30,640 nt of DNA, taken from contig JWZX01003348.1 of NCBI GenBank assembly GCA_001275005.1, positions 1-30,640 on the forward strand, given 5' to 3'. Below, in pieces: positions 23,503 through 30,640 of the stretch. The position numbers and the translations under genes were made by a program. The notes beneath the pieces are model-generated. The model was not told the origin of the DNA. It saw only the letters and a program-made list of their open reading frames with translations, and did not search any database. This DNA comes from Chrysochromulina tobinii. Taxonomy: Eukaryota > Haptophyta > Prymnesiales > Chrysochromulinaceae. How positions within the stretch are numbered: the stretch's first letter is position 1; the number at the start of each line of letters is the position of its first letter.

Positions 23503-26112
23503 TCAGGATTCAGCTCGTGGTATGCCCCTCAACTCCTCAAGTAATGCTCGCACGCTCTGTGGACTACCACGGCGCGCGCTATCAACGCGCTGCCGCGCCG
23601 ATGCCGCGCCGAGCAAAGCCACCTGCTCAAGTGCAAGCTCGCCCTCGTTCCAAAGCAGCGCAGCGAGCAGCCCGGCGGTGAACGCATCGCCGGCCCCGTT
23701 GGCATTCAGCTCGCCGGAGAGCGGGAGCGCCGCGACTCGCACCTCGGTTCCACGCCAACGGGTCCCCGCGCGCGCGAGGGACTCTTTGCGCCCGAAGCGC
23801 TCAGCCACATCCGAGGCAGCGACAAAGGCCCCCGCTGCGCCAAGCGTCACCGCCACGACGGCCACGCCGGAGGAGAGCAGCGGGGCCACCAGCCGGCGAA
23901 GCTCGTCGTCCGTGGCGGTGGCCTCGCTCAGCGGGGTGCTGCCCACCAGATGGCAGATCTCATCGAGATTGCCATGAAGCAGGTCGACGTGCCCGAGCGC
24001 CGGTGCGAGCACGCCGTCGGCATCGCCGGCTGCGCCGAGCGTCGCGCCATTGATGTCGATGGAGACGAGAGGCGCAACGCCGCTCGCCGCCAGCAAGACA
24101 TTTGATCCCTCGATGATGAAAGTGCGCAGTGCCTCCCCTTGCAATCCCTGCAGCAGGTGCGGGTAGCCAATGTGTAGGGCGCGTGCAGCGCGTACGATCG
24201 GTGCCGCACGCTTGGCGCTCAGCGCAGCAAGCATCGTGCGGGGGGTCAGACAATCATTGGCGCTAAGGTCGACCCAGCACGCCCGCCCGCCAGTCTCAAA
24301 GACTGGCAGCACCGCCAGGGCGGTCGAGACATCTTCAAGCTCAAGCATCAGTCTCAGGTCGATGCCGCTCGCCTCATACAGCCGTCGGAGCTCGGCGCCA
24401 TGCACGTCCCGCCCGGTGGCCGTCAGAATCGCAGCCTCCACGCCAAGGGTGCGCAGTGCCGCGGCCGTGTTCGAGGTCGAGCCGCCGGCGGCGACCGAAC
24501 AGCCGCTAAAGCGTGCGATCGCCTCCCGAGAGCCGGGCTCCGTGGCACTCAGCAGCTGCATGTCGATGCACGAGAGGCCCGCACAGATGACGCTGCCACG
24601 AGCAACGGGTGGGTGATGCGACTCGTCGGCACCCGCGATACCATCTGCCGCCTCCGCCCGGCCCGGCAAACCACTGCTGGCCACCTCGCCTGCCTCGGCC
24701 GCCGTGACCTCTGTGAGCACCTCCACGAGTGTGCGGCTTTGGTGGAAGAAGCCCGGGTCGGTGCCAGCGGCGGCACCCTCGGGCACCTTGAAAAGGTAGG
24801 CCAGCGCGGCTCCTGCCAGCGCACCGGACGCGCCGCGAGCGGCCAGGTACGCACAGAAGACCGCCGCGTCGATCATGAGCGGTGCGCAGAGGGCCGAGTC
24901 CATGGCTCGCGTGTACGTGAGCATGGTGTGCTCGCATCCCATGAACGACTCCGACGTGTACTCGACGAGGTCGCGTTTTTCATCGCCCATCTGCTCCGTA
25001 TAAAGAACCGCGACTTTGTGGTCGATTGGACCGTCGGCCGCCCAGGGCGCAAATATGTCCGTCTTGACGCGCGCTTTCGAGGCCCAGGTGCGTGGCGAGA
25101 TCAGATTCTTCATGTCGTTGTTGCCCAGATGGTTGTAGCTCGCGATCGTGCGCGGTCGGAGCCCAAGCGTGCGCAGGTACTCGACAATTGCGGTCTTCAT
25201 CTTCGTCTGCCCGGCCTTGAAGTCCGTGCCGAGCACGTACACTGGCCCCGAACCCCCTCCGGCTCCGTGGGCCGCACGGCACTCGGGGAGGGCAAGCTCT
25301 AGCAGCCCCGGCTGCAGCGTGTTCTGTGAGCCGCCGTTGACAAATGAGCACCCCTCGAGGAGCGCAGCCGTTGCGTACAGAAGGGAGGGCGACACCTCGC
25401 GGTCGTCCTCCTCGATGGCGCGCAGCAGCGCCGCCGCGCTCGGGTACTCTTGCGATGGGCGCTCCACGCTCGCCGACCAGATGACGGTGACGTGGTTGCT
25501 CTCGCCAAGAAGCTCGTGCTCGGCTTTGAAGCGTCGAATGTCCTCACGCAACCATCTGAGCTGCGCAGCGCGGCTTGTGGCCGTAGCTACAATGTGGGTG
25601 GCCTCAGCAGCCTGATTCTCTCCGTAGAAGCCGGCGTCCCACACGCCGGGCATCACCGGAATGGCGTTCATTTTGTCACGCAGCTGCCTCACCAAGTCGT
25701 AGTCGAAGATCCTAGCCTTGTAGAGCGCGTCGCCTAGCGGCGTCGGGCGCACGTCCCAGCCGCCAATGACCACGCTCTTCACAAAGTCTGTAAAACAAAA
25801 GGCGCGCGGAAGCATGCCGACCTGTGTGATGCAGCCGAGCAAGTTGGCCTGCTTGGGTCCGTCGCGATTCGATTCCCACGTGATCTGTTGCAGGTTGGCC
25901 AGCTGGCCCGCTAGCAGCGTGATGCCGTTGTTGCCCGCCAGGCCAACACACAGGAGACCGCATCGTGGTGGTGATGGCGACGGCGGCGATTGCGGCAGCG
26001 GATGGTGGCCGGAGGAACCATATGCCCTCGCTGAGAGTAGCAGCAGGCTCACCACGGGCCCTGCACGCGCTGGCACTGATGAGCGGCGCTCGAGCCGCGG
26101 GCCCGCAGCCAT
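23503..26112 (-). CDS. INO1: Inositol-3-phosphate synthase fused to PfkB-family kinase
   Basis: One 869-residue reading frame from ATG 26112 carries two enzymes. Residues ~55-450 are myo-inositol-3-phosphate synthase, which turns glucose 6-phosphate into inositol 3-phosphate with NAD: GLAGNNGITL (57-66), QQITWESNRDGPKQANLLG, FVNGGSQNTLQPG (~257-269), GTDFKAGQTKMKT (295-307), SYNHLGNND (325-333), DHKVAV (364-369) and EYTSESFMG (384-392). Residues ~504-862 are a ribokinase/PfkB kinase: GGSTSNTAAALRTLG (543-557) and NANGAGDAF (803-811) with the catalytic Asp809. A ~50-residue Ala/Gly-rich linker joins them without stop or frameshift. Plant myo-inositol kinase is also a PfkB enzyme, so the second half may phosphorylate inositol; adenosine or another sugar is possible. 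The N-terminus (VVSLLLLSARAYG) looks like a targeting or membrane segment. An alternative ATG at 26289 would add 59 residues. The N-terminal part of the synthase is shorter than in plants or yeast. Confidence 0.9.
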   Translation of the reverse strand: MAAGPRLERRSSVPARAGPVVSLLLLSARAYGSSGHHPLPQSPPSPSPPRCGLLCVGLAGNNGITLLAGQLANLQQITWESNRDGPKQANLLGCITQVGMLPRAFCFTDFVKSVVIGGWDVRPTPLGDALYKARIFDYDLVRQLRDKMNAIPVMPGVWDAGFYGENQAAEATHIVATATSRAAQLRWLREDIRRFKAEHELLGESNHVTVIWSASVERPSQEYPSAAALLRAIEEDDREVSPSLLYATAALLEGCSFVNGGSQNTLQPGLLELALPECRAAHGAGGGSGPVYVLGTDFKAGQTKMKTAIVEYLRTLGLRPRTIASYNHLGNNDMKNLISPRTWASKARVKTDIFAPWAADGPIDHKVAVLYTEQMGDEKRDLVEYTSESFMGCEHTMLTYTRAMDSALCAPLMIDAAVFCAYLAARGASGALAGAALAYLFKVPEGAAAGTDPGFFHQSRTLVEVLTEVTAAEAGEVASSGLPGRAEAADGIAGADESHHPPVARGSVICAGLSCIDMQLLSATEPGSREAIARFSGCSVAAGGSTSNTAAALRTLGVEAAILTATGRDVHGAELRRLYEASGIDLRLMLELEDVSTALAVLPVFETGGRACWVDLSANDCLTPRTMLAALSAKRAAPIVRAARALHIGYPHLLQGLQGEALRTFIIEGSNVLLAASGVAPLVSIDINGATLGAAGDADGVLAPALGHVDLLHGNLDEICHLVGSTPLSEATATDDELRRLVAPLLSSGVAVVAVTLGAAGAFVAASDVAERFGRKESLARAGTRWRGTEVRVAALPLSGELNANGAGDAFTAGLLAALLWNEGELALEQVALLGAASARQRVDSARRGSPQSVRALLEELRGIPRAES

Positions 26113-26868
26113 CCACGAGACAATAATAACATAAGGACGCCGGCGCGACTTTCCCAAATTTGGGTCCCATTTGGCAGCATTCGCGTTCACGAAAGGAAGG
26201 AGGGGAAAGTACAGTACCGACTCCAACCCGAAAACCCTCGGAGTGTGCCCAAGGGATGAATTTGGGGCAGCTTTAGTGGGTGGCACCATCCATGTAGGCA
26301 ATCACGTGTGGCACCATAAGGGGCTCCTGCTAATCCTGCAGAGATTGCCACGACCCACGAGCCAGGCCACGAGTGACGGATGGTCTCCTCACATGTCTCC
26401 TCAACGGTGCAGCTGCGTTCACGCTTATTGGGTGATACTTGGCCGCGTTGTGCGGGTTTCGAACCTTCACCGTTATATAAACCTTACAAACCTTCACCAT
26501 ACAGCCGTGTGCTACGGCACGGACGGTCGCTGCAGCCGGGTGGCAGCGCGTACTCGGTACTGGTACCAGTGCAAAGTGGTAACCAGCTTTAGTGCCCCGT
26601 GTGCGCGGCGTGTCCAGTAACGCACGAAAATCGAAAAATGGCGCCGCCCGCGCGGGCGCGCGCGGCCACGGCCATGACTTTACCACGCGCATCACACGAC
26701 CTCGCACTTGCGGGACCGGACGCGGGCGACATGTGGCCGCGATTATTGCGCGTCACTCTCCTCCCGGCGCGGTCCGCCGGGGGGGAATTCGCACTCTGCC
26801 AAATCGCAACGTTGTAACTCACACGGCTCGCTGCGGTCTGCGCTGTATCAATGCCAATCACGGGAGCA
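26113..26868. other. Intergenic region upstream of the inositol-synthase fusion gene
   Basis: About 750 bases between the fusion gene ATG and the MED4 stop, both on the - strand. A TATATAA sequence lies at 26474-26480, flanked by AACCTTCACC at about 26460 and 26490; it could serve a promoter on either strand. A GC palindrome lies near 26647-26660. No gene is supported. Confidence 0.45.
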
Positions 26869-27645
26869 TCAACTAAACTCATCCTCTTCGTCGTCATCGG
26901 AGGAATCGAAGCCGAGTGAGACGCGCTCGGAGGCTTGGGGATCCGACGCGCCAACCGGCGGCGGCGCGACGGCCGCCGTGTACGCAGGTGCGTTTGGCAG
27001 TGATGCGGCGCTGATGCTTGCCAACGCTTGCAGCGCCGGCGGCGCGGCGCCCGCATCGCCGTTTGCGGCCTCTGCAGGCAAGCTGCCACCTTCGGCAGCT
27101 GGCCGACCGAGAGCAAATGAGCTCTGGGCAAGCATGTGTTGCTGCGGTGCATAGGCGCCCCAGCCGTGGTACCAGCCCTGCCGTTGCGCACCCTCAAAGG
27201 CAACGTCGCCGCAAGGTGCCGCATTCGAGTAGCTCACGCGCTCCGCGTACTCGATGATCGTTGCCATCGGCGCGTGGCGCGTTGAGGATGCCGACGCCTC
27301 AGCGGCCGCCAGTGCATCGCGCGAGCGTTGCAACACGTCTGTGAGCGCGCCGTCGGCATGGTGCATGCGCTGCGCGAGTGCAAGCAGCCCGTTCTGGCGT
27401 GCCGCCGCTTTTTCGCGGAGCCGAGCGGCATGCCGGCGGCCATCGCGCTCTTTGAAGGCTCGGGCGATGGCCGCCTGCACTTCGGCAGAGCAGTGGAGCA
27501 CATCGTCGATGCTCTCGCGCGCGGAGCTCCCTGCTGCTGACGAGCCGTCCGGCGCACGCCCAAGACGGGCATGCAGCCCCTCGGCCGCCGCCAGGAAGGT
27601 GCCGAGCGCATCACGAGCGTCGGCGAAAGCGTCGCCATCGGCCAT
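26869..27645 (-). CDS. MED4: Mediator complex subunit 4-like protein
   Basis: A 258-residue protein from ATG 27645. MED4 sits in the middle module of Mediator, which links transcription factors to RNA polymerase II. The family pattern is visible: an N-terminal all-helical part (about 5-115, including IDDVLHCSAEVQAAIARAF and RQNGLLALAQRMHHADGALT), then the diagnostic block ATIIEYAERVSYSNAAPCG (128-146), comparable to the IxYAxRISYTTxAPP signature of MED4, followed by YAPQQHMLAQSSF (165-177), which fits the PPxPQxxxMRxS element. The C-terminus is Ala/Pro-rich and ends in a strongly acidic tail (SSDDDEEDEFS), common in nuclear regulators. I rely on this single conserved block, so the name is likely but not certain. 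Its start is 315 bp from the divergent Asp-box gene. Confidence 0.72.
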   Translation of the reverse strand: MADGDAFADARDALGTFLAAAEGLHARLGRAPDGSSAAGSSARESIDDVLHCSAEVQAAIARAFKERDGRRHAARLREKAAARQNGLLALAQRMHHADGALTDVLQRSRDALAAAEASASSTRHAPMATIIEYAERVSYSNAAPCGDVAFEGAQRQGWYHGWGAYAPQQHMLAQSSFALGRPAAEGGSLPAEAANGDAGAAPPALQALASISAASLPNAPAYTAAVAPPPVGASDPQASERVSLGFDSSDDDEEDEFS

Positions 27646-27960
27646 CCAAAACGGGTCAAGTCAAGTATAGACACGATTTCCTTGATGATGCTTTCGATCG
27701 TGACGGGTGTGTCGCCGTCGTGGCGTCATGGTGAACGATCTTCGAATCATCATCGTCACGCTCGCTCCCCCCCCACCTTCTGCCAATCAACCAAGCGACT
27801 AACGTCCTGTGAAGTTGTGTCGGCCAAACCTCCGTCCATGTGATTGTGGTCCTCACGCTCGGGTGGAAGCGCGTTGTCTTGAACAAGTTTCTCGGGCCCT
27901 CGTTTGGTTTCTCCGCAATCATCCGTCGGAGCGCCCGACACACAAAGAGGAGGGTACAAA
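27646..27960. promoter_or_regulatory. Head-to-head promoter space, MED4 / Asp-box protein
   Basis: 315 bp between divergent ATGs, with a C8 run at 27767-27774. No clear TATA box. Its promoter role is inferred from gene layout. Confidence 0.4.
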
Positions 27961-29137
27961 ATGCTGACTGCGGCGCTCTCGATCTTTGGCGCGCCGACGC
28001 AGGCCGGGGCTGACTGGGCCATCAAGACGATGGATTTCTCCGCGGTCACCATCGGTATCGCCATGAAGGACGAGAAAACCGGCTGGACGGCGACAACCAA
28101 CGGCGCGACCGCGGTCCACATTGTGAAGACTGAGGACGGTGGCAACACTTGGAACCGGGTGGCGAACCAGAACGAGACGTTGGGTCTGGTCATGGGCATC
28201 GACCAGGCGGACACTCCGTTCGGCGTCGTCACCACCGGCCTGGATGGCAGCGCGTACTCGACGGACGGCGACAGCTTCTTTCGGTCAAATGTGTTTCCAC
28301 CGGACCTTGCCAGCCAGAGTATCAAGTCGTACAACCATCTGGGCGCCAAGGGCGGGCGCTCGATCATGGCATCGCCGGGCGGTGTGTGCCTCTCGAACGA
28401 CATGGGCGAGACGTACAAGTGCAAGGACCACGTGCCCTTCAAGTACGGCAAGGCGGGCCGTTACGTGGCCTGGCCGTCCCCCGAGGTCATTTACATCACT
28501 GCCGGCTCATGGCCCACGGAGTCCCCTTCGGAGAACGTCCACTACCTCTCGTCGAGGCTGCGTATGGTAAAGCGCGACGCCGTCAAAGGCGTGGCGAGCG
28601 TCGCCCTCGAGGTGGGCCCCTTCAACAAGACGGGGCCTGTGAACGGCATGTACACGGCGGAGCTCTGGAAGTCGTCAGATGGGGGCGACACGTGGGAGAA
28701 TCTGATCTCGGACACGGGGAACTACTACTTCAACGACATCGACTGCTTCGACGACAAGCACTGCGTCGCCGTCGCCGAGGGCTTTGGCGAGGATGGCTCC
28801 GCGATGCCCGGGTGCGCACGTCTTCCACACGACGGACGGCAACAAGTTCTACATGGTCCACACGGAGCCAACGGACGGCTCGTCGCTGATGGCGGTGAAG
28901 ATGCTCTCGGAGGACGAGTTCCACGTCGGCGGCCGGCTCATCTCGCCGTCCGCGCTTGGCCTCCACTCCACCGACGGCGGCGCCTCCTTCATCAAGCTCG
29001 GCGCGGGCATCCGTGGCGAGATGATCACGTCCATGTCCTTCCCCACCACGAATCACGGCTTCGCCACGTCGATCTCGGAGCTCCAGGTCTGCTCGCTCCT
29101 CGAGTACAAGCATTATTTCGGCGCGACGCCCGCCTGA
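27961..29137 (+). CDS. Asp-box (BNR) beta-propeller protein, frame interrupted
   Basis: About 390 residues from ATG 27961 (ACAAAATGC context). Five Asp-box motifs of the S/T-x-D-x-G-x-x-(W/F/Y) type are spaced along the protein: TEDGGNTW (57-64), STDGDSFF (100-107), SNDMGETY (145-152), SSDGGDTW (238-245) and STDGGASF near the end. Asp-boxes mark beta-propeller blades in sialidases, sortilins, xyloglucanases and the photosystem II assembly factor Ycf48/HCF136. The blade count and modest length make a Ycf48-like or secreted propeller most likely, but no sialidase Arg triad is evident and I cannot choose. The first 17 residues are only weakly hydrophobic. The frame shifts by one base at a GGG run (28810-28812), between a conserved-looking GFGEDGSAMPG and AHVFHTTDGNKFY; the second half then runs cleanly to the TGA at 29137. 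Confidence 0.75.
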
Positions 29138-29771
29138 GCCTGATCAGGAGGAACGTCGCTGCGTTAAGGATGGGCACCGAGCGCTACGCTGTGTGCGCTC
29201 ATTGGGCGCTGCGCCTTGGCTCATAGGCGCGCGGTGGCAGCTCGGCTGACACTCCACTCCGGCTCTAGCGCCCAACAGTCAGGGTGTCCGAGGACCGAGC
29301 ATCCGAGCTCCGAGGGAGCGTAGGTTAAATTTGGCGAAAAGGCTGTACCACCCTCAATTATCACCGCGGCGACGCGGTGCGGTCGTGCGCGACCGGTCCG
29401 AGCGTCCGACGACCGAGACGTCATAGACGACGCCGCGTCGACCGCCTGCTCGACCGCACGACGGGGGCTCCACTGTCCGCGCTACACCCCCGGGCCGCCC
29501 GGCCGGGGCGGGGCCGCGCCGCGCACCAAATTTATCCAAGCGTTAAAATTACCTAACGTAAGTAGTCGTCGAGGTGTTCGCCGCGCCGCTCTGCAGCACG
29601 CGTTCAACACACATGCAACCCCAAGCACGGGGGCCGCTATCGGTATCGCATGCGCGGACCCGGGCATGGATGGCCCGGAGCCCCGGACACAACCTGCTAC
29701 GACCGGAACGACGCTCGGTCTTGCGCACACGCACTGCACACGCACGACACACATGGACCCGCCCAATCTGC
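29138..29771. other. Intergenic region between convergent genes
   Basis: About 630 bases between the Asp-box gene (+) and the ion-channel stop (-). It is GC-rich with many short CGACCG-type words and no convincing gene or tRNA. Confidence 0.45.
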
Positions 29772-30640
29772 TCACTTGTGAGTGGTGGCACCGGCTTCCG
29801 GAAACGAGGCAGCGCTCGGGAAATGGCCGAGCAGCTGCACGGCCATGTGTGGCGGCGCGACCATGGGCGGCGGGCCGAGTATTTGCGAGGTCTCTCGCCT
29901 ACTGGATCTACTGGCGAACCACCTGAAGTTCCAGTAGATCCAGTAGGCCATTAGGACAATCATGAAGACGTCGTCGAGGTCGAGAAGGATCCAGTAGTCG
30001 ACTACGATCTTGTACCCGCACATGCCGCACCACCTCGAGGCAACGGTCGCGGCAACGTCGGCGACCTCCGCCGCCGCCGCGGCGCATGGCGCATCAGCGC
30101 TTGCGACACACGCCGCCATTGTGGGATCGACGGTGCCCGCTGCGGCGTTGGTGGTGGGCTCGGCGGCGCACGTGCCAGAGCACCGTGCGGCGTAGAGGAA
30201 GAAGATTACATTGTGCATGATGACGCCGTACACTAAGTAGTGGCACGCCTCGTGGTACACGTCGAGCGCCGTCGAGTAGGGCAGCGCGGGCAGCGAGTCA
30301 GAGGACGTGTATTTGATGCTGGTAAGCGTAAGGAGGATGGTGAACGTGAGCGCGAGCCGATCGTGGATTTCAACCGCCGGGATGAACGTCGATGCGCACG
30401 CGAGCGCGGCGATCGCGCCCGGACGAGCGAGGAACTTGGTCACGTAATACTGCGGAATGCGACGGATGCCAACGCGCATCGTGATACCCGATTGCTCGCC
30501 CTTAGCATTCTCGTTCCTGACTAGCTCGGTCCTCTCCGGGATGACATCCCACTCGAAGAGGCTTTTCTTGACGTCCGGCTTCACCTCGAGGATGCCTTGG
30601 CCGCCCTCCTCCTTGGCCTTGATGCCCTCCGATTTCACAC
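29772..30640 (-). CDS. Pentameric ligand-gated (Cys-loop-type) ion channel, 3' part
   Basis: The right edge cuts the gene; the visible 289 residues cover the end of the ligand-binding domain and all membrane helices. Counting from base 30638: a beta-strand region with EWDVIPERTELV, the pre-M1 RVGIRRIPQYYV, M1 (~64-88), pore-lining M2 (DRLALTFTILLTLTSIKYT, 93-111), the family-typical M2-M3 loop SLPALPYSTALDVY (115-128), M3 (~129-150), an Ala-rich cytoplasmic loop (151-205) and M4 (~215-237). The LPxxxYxxAxD loop and the Leu/Thr-rich M2 are characteristic of GABA/glycine/acetylcholine-receptor relatives. These channels are best known from animals but also occur in some protists and bacteria (GLIC, ELIC). 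The ligand and ion choice cannot be inferred here. After M4 the frame continues ~50 residues, longer than usual; this tail begins inside an inverted repeat (29897-29948). Confidence 0.85.
   Translation of the reverse strand, partial: VKSEGIKAKEEGGQGILEVKPDVKKSLFEWDVIPERTELVRNENAKGEQSGITMRVGIRRIPQYYVTKFLARPGAIAALACASTFIPAVEIHDRLALTFTILLTLTSIKYTSSDSLPALPYSTALDVYHEACHYLVYGVIMHNVIFFLYAARCSGTCAAEPTTNAAAGTVDPTMAACVASADAPCAAAAAEVADVAATVASRWCGMCGYKIVVDYWILLDLDDVFMIVLMAYWIYWNFRWFASRSSRRETSQILGPPPMVAPPHMAVQLLGHFPSAASFPEAGATTHK
29897..29948. repeat. Inverted repeat with 18-bp perfect arms
   Basis: The arm GCCTACTGGATCTACTGG (29897-29914) and its exact reverse complement (29931-29948) are separated by 16 bases. 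The right arm encodes the AYWIYW end of channel helix M4 on the - strand; the left arm encodes the ASRSSRR residues just after it. Confidence 0.92.

Noticed and set aside
26444-26470. tRNA-like TTTCGAACC resembling a T-loop
   Set aside because: No matching T stem, anticodon arm or acceptor stem could be drawn around it.
1-30640. Co-regulated calcium gene cluster (EF-hand, calpain-like, annexin, channel)
   Set aside because: The genes are on different strands with unrelated genes between them; such families are common, so proximity alone is weak evidence.

Overview
The window looks like nuclear DNA from a GC-rich, intron-poor unicellular eukaryote, most likely an alga with a red-lineage secondary plastid; a haptophyte is my best guess, but I cannot prove it. 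Reasons: eukaryote-only families (DNMT2-type tRNA methyltransferase, Mediator subunit 4, annexin, calpain-like protein, Cys-loop receptor); ATG starts without Shine-Dalgarno sites; at least one convincing GT-AG intron; long low-complexity Ala/Gly/Pro tracts; and an acetylglutamate kinase whose N-terminus reads as signal peptide plus transit peptide. I saw no rRNA, tRNA, CRISPR array or intact transposon.

Layout from left to right: the 3' end of an EF-hand gene (+); an orphan 528-residue gene (+, 595-2181); a DNMT2/TRDMT1 homologue (+, 3163-4425); a membrane-anchored phytanoyl-CoA dioxygenase-like gene (-, 4936-6204); a low-complexity region that probably holds one gene read leftwards (membrane/ankyrin exons at 9938-11677, then a coiled-coil and Gly-rich exon at 6828-9656, with tandem repeats in the predicted introns); an orphan beta-propeller gene (+, 11935-13254); a J-domain gene (-) head-to-head with acetylglutamate kinase (+); a calpain-like pseudoprotease (-, 16143-19474) head-to-head with an eight-repeat annexin (+, 19689-22857); a fused inositol-3-phosphate synthase/PfkB kinase (-, 23503-26112); MED4 (-) head-to-head with an Asp-box beta-propeller gene (+); and the 3' half of a pentameric ligand-gated ion channel (-), cut by the right edge.

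The genes do not form an operon. Orientation changes often and several neighbours share short divergent intergenic spaces (about 190-320 bp) that probably act as two-way promoters. Several encode calcium or membrane functions (EF-hand, calpain-like, annexin, ion channel), but I see no sequence evidence that they act together.

The most notable items are the fusion of inositol synthase to a sugar/inositol kinase, an annexin-A6-like eight-repeat annexin with a lipidation motif and a long C-terminal extension, and a calpain domain that has lost all three catalytic residues. Three genes are interrupted by apparent +1 shifts, every one at a short homopolymer (four sites). This points to assembly indels rather than decay, and should be settled before the gene models are used.
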